A DNA stretch of 42,751 nucleotides from an uncultured Prochlorococcus sp. (GTDB lineage: Bacteria; Cyanobacteriota; Cyanobacteriia; PCC-6307; Cyanobiaceae): contig CABZHQ010000014.1 in the NCBI GenBank assembly GCA_902525585.1, positions 1 through 42,751 on the forward strand. The letters run 5' to 3'. Shown here piece after piece: positions 15,204-22,817 of the stretch. The notes beneath the pieces are model-generated. The model had not been told where the DNA came from. It worked only from the letters and a program-made list of their open reading frames with translations, and did not search any database. Both the position numbers and the translations under genes were made by a program. Each line of letters begins with the position of its first letter. Positions within the stretch are counted from its first letter, which is position 1.

Positions 15204-15653
15204 TTATTGATTTTGAATTTCCTTAAGTACTCTAATAGCCTCTTTAATGTGTTCAGGACCATTCAATAAATCTCTAAAAATATGCCTAACGGTCCCTTTG
15301 CGATCAATAACGTAAGTTACCCTACCATCCATAAAACCTAATACTTTAGGAACTTTAAAAGTTTTCCTAAGAGCGTCATTTGTATCACAAAGTAGTGGAT
15401 ATTGTAATTTATTTTTATTAGCAAATGCCAAATGACTTGAGGCACTTCCGTTACTTACTCCCCAAACTTGCGCACCCAATACTTTAAATAAGTCATATTT
15501 ATCTCTAAATCCGCAAACTTCTATAGTGCAACCTGGCGTATCATCTTTTGGATAAAAAAACAAAACAAGGGGATTTTTTAATCCCTTATTTGATCTTTTA
15601 ACTCCATTTTGATCCAGTAAAGAAAATTCTGGAATTTTATCTCCAATCTGCAC
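15204..15653 (-). CDS. bcp: Thioredoxin-dependent peroxiredoxin, PrxQ/BCP type
   Basis: The enzyme reduces peroxides with electrons from thioredoxin. The active-site strand is LVLFFYPKDDTPGCTIEVCG (29-48). The peroxidatic Cys in TPGC is followed five residues later by the resolving Cys, the hallmark of atypical 2-Cys PrxQ. Other features are an early PEFSLLDQNG, VWGVSNGSASSH and the late VTYVIDRKGTVRHIF. The length of 149 aa is standard. In cyanobacteria PrxQ protects photosynthetic membranes from H2O2. Confidence 0.94.
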   Translation of the reverse strand: MQIGDKIPEFSLLDQNGVKRSNKGLKNPLVLFFYPKDDTPGCTIEVCGFRDKYDLFKVLGAQVWGVSNGSASSHLAFANKNKLQYPLLCDTNDALRKTFKVPKVLGFMDGRVTYVIDRKGTVRHIFRDLLNGPEHIKEAIRVLKEIQNQ

Positions 15654-15802
15654 AACAGTTCTTATAAAGCTCCATATTAGAGGTTAATATGTTTTTTTTG
15701 TGGCCTTAAAGTAAATAACTGATATTAAAGTCAGTTTTTTTGTTTTAAAAGATACTAAAAAATTTTTGAAATAAACTAGGGTGAATTTATTAATTCAATA
15801 AT

Positions 15803-15937
15803 ATGGAATTAATAATTTATATTTTTTTATTTCTTATTCTTTTTTTGGGAGTAATTTTTAACTTAAAAATAACTAATTTTAAAAAAGTTAAAGAAATACG
15901 AAACAAAGCTAAAGATTATTCAAAAAAGAATAATTAA
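15803..15937 (+). CDS. Putative 44-aa membrane microprotein
   Basis: A 20-residue hydrophobic helix at the very start (MELIIYIFLFLILFLGVIFN) is followed by a basic tail, KKVKEIRNKAKDYSKKNN. This is a typical small single-pass protein. It lies in the 300-bp gap between the peroxiredoxin and the next minus-strand gene and converges on the latter with 16 bp between. No family is recognised. Confidence 0.5.
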   Translation: MELIIYIFLFLILFLGVIFNLKITNFKKVKEIRNKAKDYSKKNN

Positions 15938-15953
15938 ATATGTGTTGCTAAGA

Positions 15954-16184
15954 TTAAAATTCAATTTTTTCATTTGGAGTAAATACTGAGCAATATTTTT
16001 TTACTAGGTCCTTTGGCTGACTAGTGGAAGAATTCGTTAATTTTAGTTTTTCTATAGCCTCATTAGGATTAATCTCACCGAGTCGATATCTTGCACACGT
16101 ATCCAATACTTTGAACATTTTTGTTGTAACTGCTTCAGCTGGATAAATTAGAAAAAGGTAAAAAACAACAAATAAGTACTTCAT
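15954..16184 (-). CDS. Small exported protein with two cysteines, 76 aa
   Basis: It has a clear Sec signal peptide (MKYLFVVFYLFLIYPAEA, cleavage likely after the AEA). The mature part of about 58 aa contains FKVLDTCARYRLGEINPNEA and LVKKYCSVFTPNEK. The two Cys could form a disulphide in the periplasm or thylakoid lumen. It is helical and unknown otherwise. It resembles short secreted proteins common in picocyanobacteria. Confidence 0.65.
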   Translation of the reverse strand: MKYLFVVFYLFLIYPAEAVTTKMFKVLDTCARYRLGEINPNEAIEKLKLTNSSTSQPKDLVKKYCSVFTPNEKIEF

Positions 16185-16347
16185 TTTTTTTTAAATAGTA
16201 AATATTTAGCGAATAGTTTCAATAATTTAGAAAAAAATTAAAATTTAATAGAATAATCTAATTTAATTAGAACCTAGAATAGCTATAAAATAATAATAAA
16301 AGAAATTAAGATAAAATAAGTGATAGTAATAAATAATCTCGGTGCAA

Positions 16348-16485
16348 ATGAGAAAATTAATTGATAGACATAAAACTCTTATAAATTGGTACAAAAAAAA
16401 ATTCAAATTGAGTGATTATCAATTACTTTGGTTAGTTTTCTTTAAAGGAGTATTAATAACAATAATATTTTTCAAAATTTTTTAA
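16348..16485 (+). CDS. Putative 45-aa single-pass protein
   Basis: A basic N-terminal half (RKLIDRHKTLINWYKKKFKL) is followed by a hydrophobic C-terminal helix, LLWLVFFKGVLITIIFFKIF, running to the last residue. This arrangement resembles tail-anchored microproteins. An in-frame GTG lies two codons upstream at 16342. The gene is 90 bp before tatA. Family unknown. Confidence 0.45.
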   Translation: MRKLIDRHKTLINWYKKKFKLSDYQLLWLVFFKGVLITIIFFKIF

Positions 16486-16575
16486 TATTAAAAAAGCTCT
16501 TCCGAGAATGAAATTTTCAGATGATTTGACTATATTTAATAGTAGATTTCCTAATTAGTTAAATAGTTATCAGTT

Positions 16576-16842
16576 ATGAATATTTTTGGTGTAGGTTTGC
16601 CTGAAGTTACTGTAATACTTATCTTAGCTCTTTTAATTTTTGGTCCAAAAAAGCTTCCAGAATTAGGAAAACAGCTTGGTAAAACTTTGAAAAGTCTTAA
16701 AAAAGCGTCGAATGAATTTCAAAATGAAATCGATCAAGTTATGAGCGAAGAAGATAAAGATGAATCTCCTAAATCTATAGAAAGCAATCAAAACAATGAA
16801 ATTAATCAAGAAAAAATAGATTCAGAAAACAGAAACAACTAA
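16576..16842 (+). CDS. tatA: Twin-arginine translocase subunit TatA/E
   Basis: TatA forms the size-adapting pore of the Tat system, which exports folded, often cofactor-bearing proteins across the plasma and thylakoid membranes. The family signature is complete: a short N-terminal helix (VTVILILALLIFGPKKLPEL), the hinge FGPKKLPELGKQLGK near residue 22 and an amphipathic helix with LKKASNEFQNEI. The C-terminus is acidic and Asn-rich. The length of 88 aa is normal. It is followed after 4 bp by the next gene. Confidence 0.93.
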   Translation: MNIFGVGLPEVTVILILALLIFGPKKLPELGKQLGKTLKSLKKASNEFQNEIDQVMSEEDKDESPKSIESNQNNEINQEKIDSENRNN

Positions 16843-16846
16843 TATT

Positions 16847-17239
16847 TTGGATAGGCCCATAACCCCCATAGAAGAATTTGAAAGAGCATTAGATAAAGCA
16901 GCTCTTACTAAAGAAGAATATGAATTAATAGACTACATTCGCTATACAAGTGTTTTTACACAACCAAGTCTTATTAAAGATTTAAAAAGGCCATCAAAAC
17001 CTCCTCTTTTGTCAGTTCTATGCCAAATATGCAGAAAAATTGGTTCGGAGATGCCAGATCATTTCAAAAAAGTAATTGAGTGGTCAATTGAAATAAGTGA
17101 TCACGATACAAAATGGGATGCTCATTTAATTTGCGCAGAAGCATTGAATATAGACAAGATCCCATTAAGTCCTATTCATGGAACAACTTTATTTGATGTT
17201 CTTGTTGTACACAAAGAATTATTTCTTGGATTTGATTAA
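16847..17239 (+). CDS. Conserved-looking hypothetical protein, 130 aa, TTG start
   Basis: The TTG at 16847, 4 bp after tatA, gives MDRPITPIEEFERALDKAAL. It is soluble and helical, with ELIDYIRYTSVFTQPSLIKD, a Cys pair in LCQICRKIG, and IEISDHDTKWDAHLICAEAL. Asp and His residues cluster in SDHDTKWDAH, which could bind a metal, but no known motif is matched. It is probably co-transcribed with tatA. Function is unknown. Confidence 0.65.
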   Translation: MDRPITPIEEFERALDKAALTKEEYELIDYIRYTSVFTQPSLIKDLKRPSKPPLLSVLCQICRKIGSEMPDHFKKVIEWSIEISDHDTKWDAHLICAEALNIDKIPLSPIHGTTLFDVLVVHKELFLGFD

Positions 17240-17240
17240 A

Positions 17241-17558
17241 TTAATCATCTAAAGGAACGGAATCAGTATCTATAACTTCCGAATCATCATAATTATTTAT
17301 TTTATTTTCAATCCAGTTATTTATATAACTAACTAAAGGCAATGAACCTCTAAAGATAAAAATAGAGGTAGGCAAAGCGCTTAATAAACCGACTACAGGA
17401 CTTTTAAAGAGTAATCTTCCCGCTTTTATGTTAAATAAAATAATAAGCGTTGAGGGAACTATAACTTTAACTACTGTTTTGAGCGCCTCAAGCCAACCGA
17501 CACGATATGTCCACCATATTAAAATTATGCCAACTATATATAGGAATAAGTAAGTCAT
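17241..17558 (-). CDS. Membrane protein with acidic C-terminus, 105 aa
   Basis: There are two or three hydrophobic segments (FLYIVGIILIWWTYRVGWL, 5-23; VVKVIVPSTLIILFNI; PVVGLLSALPTSIFIF), then a short loop. The C-terminus is acidic (DDSEVIDTDSVPLDD). It converges on the preceding gene with 1 bp between stops. No recognised domain. It could be a thylakoid or plasma-membrane accessory protein, but nothing in the sequence says so. Confidence 0.6.
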   Translation of the reverse strand: MTYLFLYIVGIILIWWTYRVGWLEALKTVVKVIVPSTLIILFNIKAGRLLFKSPVVGLLSALPTSIFIFRGSLPLVSYINNWIENKINNYDDSEVIDTDSVPLDD

Positions 17559-17649
17559 AAAAATAGTATAATAATTATCTATTTATCTTGTTCTTGCTAA
17601 GAAAAAGATTTTATAAATTTCTTTAACATTAACCAATCAAATTCTAGTA

Positions 17650-17865
17650 ATGAGTTTTTCTGAAATAAGAAAATTTTTAATTAAGATGCAATCTGATGAA
17701 GAATTAAAAAAGCAGGTTACGACATCCTCTACAGCAGATGATGTAGCCTTAATAGGTCAACGCTTAGGTTATGACTTTTCAGGAGATGATCTCTTAAGAT
17801 TTAATGGACAAAAAGTTGATAAAGTTACCGTAAGAAAGGTAGATCATCCAGGAGAATACCACTAA
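17650..17865 (+). CDS. Nif11-like leader-domain protein, orphan, 71 aa
   Basis: The first about 50 residues fit the Nif11/N11P leader domain: MSFSEIRKFLIKMQSDEELK, then TADDVALIGQRLGYDFSGDD with the characteristic GY-F turn. In low-light Prochlorococcus such leaders precede prochlorosin core peptides modified by LanM. Here the region after the leader (RFNGQKVDKVTVRKVDHPGEYH positions) has no Cys and no Gly-Gly cleavage site, and there is no lanthionine synthetase in the window. It is therefore an orphan whose role must differ. Confidence 0.8.
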   Translation: MSFSEIRKFLIKMQSDEELKKQVTTSSTADDVALIGQRLGYDFSGDDLLRFNGQKVDKVTVRKVDHPGEYH

Positions 17866-17866
17866 A

Positions 17867-18352
17867 TTAAGACTTAACCCATATTGCAAGCCCTCCGCCC
17901 CTGCCTCGAGCACATAACCAATTATCTTTAGTGCTAATTCCTACAAGTGAGAAAAAAGGCATTTTTTTATCTTCTGGTTTTTTTAATTCCTTATTAAATA
18001 TAGGAAAACTACTAATACTAATTTTCAATTCTTCAAAATAGAAAGCCAATAAGGGTCTTATCCCTTTTAATTCTGCGCTGCCTATAAAAGTAATATTTAA
18101 TAATCCAAAATTAATTGAATTTTTTATTTCATAATTTATTTGATCTTCTTTATTTTTACTTATTAATTCGAGTCTTGCCGACAATACTTGAAGAATCGAA
18201 CTGGGTATATTTTTGATTTCATCTGACTCCTTTCCCCATACATACTTAAAATTCCATATTCCTAACAATTCCTCATATACAATTCCACTACCATTTTTTT
18301 GGGAATTTTTTTCTAATAGTTTTAACTCATGAATATCAGGAAAGTGTTTCAT
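17867..18352 (-). CDS. Hypothetical protein, possibly fibrillin/PAP-like, 161 aa
   Basis: I start at the Met eight codons into the open frame (18352), giving MKHFPDIHELKLLEKNSQKN. The frame is open to 18376. LLGIWNFKYVWGKE near residue 30 and SIPxx-type strands later recall lipid-associated PAP/fibrillin proteins, whose beta-barrel begins with a G-W motif. The end, DNWLCARGRGGGLAIWVKS, is also barrel-like. That fold is a tentative guess. It is divergent from the genes to its right and converges on the Nif11 gene with 1 bp between. Confidence 0.6.
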   Translation of the reverse strand: MKHFPDIHELKLLEKNSQKNGSGIVYEELLGIWNFKYVWGKESDEIKNIPSSILQVLSARLELISKNKEDQINYEIKNSINFGLLNITFIGSAELKGIRPLLAFYFEELKISISSFPIFNKELKKPEDKKMPFFSLVGISTKDNWLCARGRGGGLAIWVKS

Positions 18353-18525
18353 AATAGATTTTAATCTAAGAATCAAATACTAAGATAACTTCATAAAAAA
18401 TGTTCTTAGTTAAAAAATCTCTCCAAAAAGATTTCTTTGTTTCAATATATTTCCAAAAAAATAATTTTTTGGCACACATAAGGAACAACATCTTGTTAAT
18501 ATATTTACATAAAGTAACTAAATTA

Positions 18526-18636
18526 ATGGACTTCATCTCTAAAAGCCAAGGATACATACCCTTAAAAGCTGTCCCTTACATATTTTTCCTTGCTGTGGTT
18601 CTAAGTATTACAACTTCAACTAATACATTTGTCTAA
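18526..18636 (+). CDS. Putative 36-aa membrane microprotein
   Basis: The frame is open from 18400, but the part before ATG 18526 is low-complexity and AT-driven, so I start at MDFISKSQGYIPLKAVPYIF. A hydrophobic helix (VPYIFFLAVVLSITT) follows. The GC content rises at this ATG, which supports the internal start. It lies 40 bp before the carotenoid-isomerase-like gene and may be co-transcribed with it. Family unknown. Confidence 0.5.
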   Translation: MDFISKSQGYIPLKAVPYIFFLAVVLSITTSTNTFV

Positions 18637-18675
18637 AAAACATTAGTTTTACTAGAAGAGTAAAGTAAATATTTG

Positions 18676-20205
18676 ATGGACAAATACGATATTTTAATAG
18701 TAGGTAGTGGAATAGGTGGATTATGTTGTGGGTCAATTTTAGCTTTATCAGGCAAAAAAGTTCTTATATGTGAAGCACATTCACAACCAGGAGGTGTTGC
18801 TCACAGTTTCAAAAGAAAAGGTTACACTTTTGAATCAGGTCCGTCATTGTGGAGTGGAATAGGTAGATGGCCGACAACTAATCCTCTTGGGCAAATCCTT
18901 AAATTACTTGATGAAGAAGTTGAACTATTTCAATACAAAGGTTGGCAAGTAATTGTCCCTGAAGGCAATTTTAATCTTGATGTAGGGGAAGAACCTTTTA
19001 AACAAACAATTAAAACTTTAAGAGGTGAGAAATCTCTTAAAGAATGGGAATCATTTATTTCCGGAATCAAACCTCTTAGCCAAATAATAAATGAAATACC
19101 TTTACTCTCATTTTCTCCCGAATCATTAAATTTCTTAGATCTAATAAATTTAACCTCAAAATTTTTACCTAATATCAATCAAATACCAAAAATTAATAAA
19201 GGCTTTGGGAATTTAGTTAATAATCATTTAGAAGATCCTTTTCTCAGAAATTGGGTTGATTTATTAAGCTTTTTGATAAGTGGTATGTCAATGCATGATA
19301 CAAATACAGCGGCGATGGCTACTTTATTTAACGAATGGTTTGAACCAAATTCATACCTTGAATACCCCAAAGGAGGTAGTGAATCCATCGTAAAAGCCTT
19401 AATTAATGGATTTAAAAAAAATGGAGGAGAATTAATTCTTTCTTCGAGAGTAAAGACAATTAACTTCAATAAAAATTTAGCCACAGGTATAACTCTTGAT
19501 AATGGCTCTAGTTATAGTTGTGAATCTGTTGTCACGAATACTGATGTTTGGAATTTAAAAAAGTTAATTCCAAATGAAATTTCAAAAAAATGGAATACAA
19601 AAGTTTTGAACCCTAATAAATGTGATTCCTTCCTTCATATACATTTAGGTTTTGATGCTGATGGTCTTGAAAATTTGCCAATACATGCGATACATGTTGA
19701 TGAGTGGGAAAAAGGTATAACCGCAGAAAGAAATATAGCTGTATTTTCAATCCCATCTGTTTTAGATAAAAATATGGCCCCTGAAGGAAAACATGTTCTT
19801 CATGGATATACTCCCGCAAATGAACCTTGGGAAATTTGGGAAAACCTCAATCCAAAGGAATTAGAATATAGAAATTTGAAAGAAGAAAGATGTTCAATAT
19901 TCCTTAATGCAGTGCGAAAATTCATCCCTGATATAGATGAAAGGATTGATTTAAAGATGCTAGGAACCCCAATCACTCATAAAAAATTTACCAATACCTA
20001 TTGCGGTAGTTACGGCCCTGCATTATCTGCAGCAAAAGGTCTTTTCCCAGGCTGCAAAACTCCAGTGAAAAATTTATTTACTTGCGGTGCCAGTACATTT
20101 CCAGGTATTGGAATTCCTGCTGTTTCAGCAAGTGGCGCTTACGCAGCTGAAAAAATTATTGGTAAAAAAGAATTTAAAACTCTTCTTAAGAAAATAAATT
20201 TATGA
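18676..20205 (+). CDS. CrtISO/phytoene-desaturase-like FAD oxidoreductase
   Basis: This 509-aa flavoenzyme has an N-terminal dinucleotide-binding motif (ILIVGSGIGGLCCGSILALS, then the Glu of VLICEAHSQPGG). A typical carotenoid-isomerase-class continuation, GYTFESGPSLWSG, follows. The C-terminal FAD contact is LFTCGASTFPGIGIPAVSAS. The family includes carotene cis-trans isomerase CrtH, carotene desaturases and retinol saturases. The exact substrate is not clear, so I do not call crtH. The start is ATG 18676; a TTG lies one codon upstream. Confidence 0.88.
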   Translation: MDKYDILIVGSGIGGLCCGSILALSGKKVLICEAHSQPGGVAHSFKRKGYTFESGPSLWSGIGRWPTTNPLGQILKLLDEEVELFQYKGWQVIVPEGNFNLDVGEEPFKQTIKTLRGEKSLKEWESFISGIKPLSQIINEIPLLSFSPESLNFLDLINLTSKFLPNINQIPKINKGFGNLVNNHLEDPFLRNWVDLLSFLISGMSMHDTNTAAMATLFNEWFEPNSYLEYPKGGSESIVKALINGFKKNGGELILSSRVKTINFNKNLATGITLDNGSSYSCESVVTNTDVWNLKKLIPNEISKKWNTKVLNPNKCDSFLHIHLGFDADGLENLPIHAIHVDEWEKGITAERNIAVFSIPSVLDKNMAPEGKHVLHGYTPANEPWEIWENLNPKELEYRNLKEERCSIFLNAVRKFIPDIDERIDLKMLGTPITHKKFTNTYCGSYGPALSAAKGLFPGCKTPVKNLFTCGASTFPGIGIPAVSASGAYAAEKIIGKKEFKTLLKKINL

Positions 20206-20320
20206 ATCAAGTTTTTTTATAACTCTACAAATACTTAGTTAAGAAATAAGAATAAAGAAAGCAAAAACGTTCAATAATGATAATCTTTATCTGAACATAA
20301 ACTTAACTTATAGCTCTTAT

Positions 20321-20524
20321 ATGTTTTTCTTATCAATTCCTCAAGCCTGGCATTTAGTTGGCACTTGGTCAGAACAACTTCCAAACGAGTCAAATCTTAT
20401 AGGAATGAGTCAAACAGAATTAATGATGACTTTACATTCAATATTCGTTCCTCTCTTACTTGCAATTTCATATTACCTATTCATTAGACTTAATAAAAAC
20501 GAATCAAAGAAAATTAAAGGATGA
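20321..20524 (+). CDS. Small membrane protein, 67 aa
   Basis: The N-terminal part FFLSIPQAWHLVGTWSEQLP is aromatic and may lie at the membrane surface. A proper helix follows (LHSIFVPLLLAISYYLFIRL, 38-57), then a basic tail KNESKKIKG. Single-pass topology with the tail in the cytoplasm is likely. It follows the flavoenzyme by 115 bp. No family is recognised. Confidence 0.6.
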   Translation: MFFLSIPQAWHLVGTWSEQLPNESNLIGMSQTELMMTLHSIFVPLLLAISYYLFIRLNKNESKKIKG

Positions 20525-20535
20525 TCGTTTAAGGT

Positions 20536-20826
20536 TTATTTAGCTGAACTTCTTCTAACTACTTTTCTGCCTGTAGAAGTATCAACTCCGCTTGAATCTT
20601 TAGTTTGTGAATTAGTTTCAACATTATTAACATCACTTTTATCCATTTCTGCGCAAACACCTACTACCATGGCAGCTTGCATTTGATCTGGTAAATCTCC
20701 AATAGTTAATAAAGCCTTTAAAACTAATTGAAGTCGAGTTTGCCGATCTATTTCAGGTCTTAGTTTTTTTACGGTATTCCAAAGTTCTTGGGTAACTTCT
20801 TTTAAAAGTTCTCGATCAACAGCCAA
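20536..20826 (-). CDS. Conserved cyanobacterial-type hypothetical protein, 96 aa, TTG start
   Basis: The TTG at 20826 gives MAVDRELLKEVTQELWNTVK. The first 60 residues are a helical bundle with good complexity (PEIDRQTRLQLVLKALLTIG, LPDQMQAAMVVGVCAEMDKS). The C-terminal third is Ser/Thr-rich and basic at the end (KVVRRSSAK), probably disordered. Composition and codon use suggest a well-conserved protein. I do not recognise a characterised family. Confidence 0.65.
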   Translation of the reverse strand: MAVDRELLKEVTQELWNTVKKLRPEIDRQTRLQLVLKALLTIGDLPDQMQAAMVVGVCAEMDKSDVNNVETNSQTKDSSGVDTSTGRKVVRRSSAK

Positions 20827-20915
20827 ATTAAATCCTTCTTGTATTTCTACTAATCTAACAAAAAATTGGATCTCGTAAAATAATATTCAATAAAAAGATT
20901 TTTAGTTAATATTTT

Positions 20916-21122
20916 CTATCCGAATACAAGTTGCATTTGTTGGTGCAATTGATTCTTCTCTTGCAAAAGTTCATCTTTTTCAATCTTTTTGAGAGTAAAA
21001 GTTCTATAAAATTTTTTTTGAATCTTTATTGGAGTATTTTCAAACTTTGCATTTTTGCTAATTAGAGAATTCCACTCTTTTGAATTAAAAGGAGCATAAG
21101 GAGAAGATGAAATCACTTTCAT
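20916..21122 (-). CDS. Small basic hypothetical protein, 68 aa
   Basis: The sequence starts MKVISSSPYAPFNSKEWNSL and ends with the helix KIEKDELLQEKNQLHQQMQLVFG, which could form a short coiled coil. It is basic in the middle (KIQKKFYRTFTLKK). There is no membrane segment. Function is unknown. The gap to its right, 21123-21423, holds no ORF or structure I can support. Confidence 0.55.
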   Translation of the reverse strand: MKVISSSPYAPFNSKEWNSLISKNAKFENTPIKIQKKFYRTFTLKKIEKDELLQEKNQLHQQMQLVFG

Positions 21123-21423
21123 ATCTTAATAATACATCTGTACTAATATTAGTACATTTTTACTATGTTGCAACAACTGCGTCCACTTATCTTAATTTCA
21201 AAGTATCCTTAATGAATGGATTGTTTTTTTTAATGTGAGTTACAGGAATTATAAGTTTGATAAATGAATAAAAGTATCATTAGTAACTTATTGATCACTT
21301 TTTTTAGTGTCTTAAGACTTTTATTGCTTAAAACCCATTTAAAACATTGAATTTGTTGAAATTAACATTGACAAGATATATTTAGTAATCCTTCCTATAA
21401 ACAGAATAATGAATTGATCAAAA

Positions 21424-21732
21424 ATGCTTCTTAGTAATGCAAAAAGACTAAAGATCCAAGGAATAATTAAAAAAATTGCTCAAGATAAATCAATTACATT
21501 AGAAGAAAGAATATATGTTGATAAATTTGCACAACATAATTCGACAATTTCTCTTTGGCTGAAAAAAGCTAACAGCTTTAGAAGGAATGGCACAAAAAAT
21601 GATGGGGGAATTGATAACCTCTTACAATCATTTGGGATAGATGGTCTAGATAAAGAAAATCATTTCAACCCTAATGAAGATGATATATCAGACTGGTTTG
21701 GCGGAGCTCCTGGTTGGCTAAGGAGAAGCTAA
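21424..21732 (+). CDS. Hypothetical protein ending in a WFGGAPGWLRR motif, 102 aa
   Basis: The N-terminal two thirds are helical (NAKRLKIQGIIKKIAQDKSI, LEERIYVDKFAQHNS, ISLWLKKANSFRRN). The C-terminus is a distinctive acidic-aromatic tail (NPNEDDISDWFGGAPGWLRRS) that would suit a short docking motif. There is no membrane helix. It appears well conserved in amino-acid choice, but I do not recognise a function. Confidence 0.65.
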   Translation: MLLSNAKRLKIQGIIKKIAQDKSITLEERIYVDKFAQHNSTISLWLKKANSFRRNGTKNDGGIDNLLQSFGIDGLDKENHFNPNEDDISDWFGGAPGWLRRS

Positions 21733-21749
21733 ATTAATTAATTAATTAT

Positions 21750-21863
21750 TCAACTTATCCAGGCTATCTTACACAAACATATACTTATAAAAGATACAAA
21801 TACCCAAAAAAACCATGGTATAAATTTAATCGGAACCAAATAATTTTTTGAAAAGGTTTTCAT
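21750..21863 (-). CDS. Putative 37-aa membrane microprotein
   Basis: Starts MKTFSKNYLVPIKFIPWFFW and continues VFVSFISICLCKIAWIS. It has a basic N-terminus and a single helix, as in many microproteins here. It converges on the preceding gene within 17 bp. Chance remains possible at this length. Confidence 0.4.
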   Translation of the reverse strand: MKTFSKNYLVPIKFIPWFFWVFVSFISICLCKIAWIS

Positions 21864-22010
21864 ATATATTTTTCTTTTAGATTATTTCTTCCTTACCGCT
21901 TTTGAGAATAGGTTTAATTGCTCTATTTAAAAATTAAACAATATTCGAAACCTCAAAGATATTAAATCACTTTAAATAGATAAAAGTTAATTAGTCTTAA
22001 TCATCACAAT

Positions 22011-22151
22011 CTAAGCAACTATATTTTCAATATTCCTTGTAAAATTTATTATTTTTGCCTCATCATGGTCTGAATCATTCCAATATTCTATAAGTCTTTT
22101 TAATTCATCAATCCTCTTTCTGGCATTTGCAATTTTTTCAGTATTTGTCAT
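22011..22151 (-). CDS. Small charged hypothetical protein, 46 aa
   Basis: A soluble helical peptide: NTEKIANARKRIDELKRLIE, then YWNDSDHDEAKIINFTRN, ending IENIVA. The balanced composition and the absence of T-driven hydrophobics argue for a real gene. It is the only convincing ORF between 21864 and 22251. The rest of that gap is AT-rich and empty. Confidence 0.5.
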   Translation of the reverse strand: MTNTEKIANARKRIDELKRLIEYWNDSDHDEAKIINFTRNIENIVA

Positions 22152-22251
22152 ATAAAATTTTTATCTATCCAATTAATGCATGAAAAAAAAATATTTCAAT
22201 AGAAATAACAAATTTTAGACTATAAATATTAATTTTTGGTTAATTACTTAA

Positions 22252-22281
22252 ATGCATTATGGTCCTCCAGCCGCTGAGTAA
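22252..22281 (+). other. Possible 9-codon leader ORF upstream of the PTOX gene
   Basis: A self-contained ORF encoding MHYGPPAAE sits 26 bp before the PTOX start, with an in-frame stop just before its ATG. Its codons (GGT CCT CCA GCC GCT GAG) are far more GC-rich than the surrounding spacer, so the sequence may be under selection. It could be a leader peptide with a Pro-Pro stall point, or part of an untranslated regulatory element. Nothing proves translation. Confidence 0.3.
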
Positions 22282-22307
22282 TTATACTTAAAGAAAAACG
22301 AAAATTC

Positions 22308-22817
22308 ATGAAGAAATTAAATTCTTTGATTTTGAATAGTACTGTTAACTTCTTAGACTTCATATATTATGGTAGATCTTTACAAAGATTTTGGGTTTTA
22401 GAAGTAATAGCTAGATCACCTTATTTTGCATTTCTTTCAGTTCTTCATTTTAAAGAATCCCTAGGAATTAAAAATGAAATAACAATGATATTAATGAAAG
22501 AACATTTTTATCAAGCTATTAACGAAACTGAGCATCTTAAAGAAATGGAGAAAAGAGGAGGAGATAGGTTCTGGATTGATCGATTTTTTGCAAGGCATCT
22601 TGTGCTTGTCTATTACTGGATCATGGTTTTTTATTATTTCTTCTCTCCAGCTAATGCTTATGATGTCAACATAAAAATCGAAGAGCATGCATTTGAAACT
22701 TATTCCAAATATTTAATAGATAATCCAAATGATCAAAAAATAAAAGAAATTGCTCAAGATGAATTAAATCACGTCCAAGAACTTAACGAAGCTTTGTCAA
22801 TGCTTACTACATTTTAG
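22308..22817 (+). CDS. ptox: Plastoquinol terminal oxidase (PTOX, alternative oxidase family)
   Basis: PTOX oxidises plastoquinol with O2 to water and acts as a safety valve for the thylakoid electron chain. All six diiron ligands are visible: Glu in WVLEVIARSPYFAF, Glu and His in AINETEHLKEM, Glu in KIEEHAFETY, and Glu and His in QDELNHVQEL. FFARHLVLVYYWIMVFYYFF provides hydrophobic membrane-binding helices. At 169 aa it is compact next to plant PTOX. It converges on the 22814 gene, sharing the TTAG overlap. High-light Prochlorococcus and some cyanophages carry this gene. Confidence 0.93.
   Translation: MKKLNSLILNSTVNFLDFIYYGRSLQRFWVLEVIARSPYFAFLSVLHFKESLGIKNEITMILMKEHFYQAINETEHLKEMEKRGGDRFWIDRFFARHLVLVYYWIMVFYYFFSPANAYDVNIKIEEHAFETYSKYLIDNPNDQKIKEIAQDELNHVQELNEALSMLTTF

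Noticed and set aside
18930-19819. Antisense ORFs within the carotenoid-isomerase-like gene
   Set aside because: They are opposite a long conserved flavoenzyme frame and show no start site or recognisable domain.
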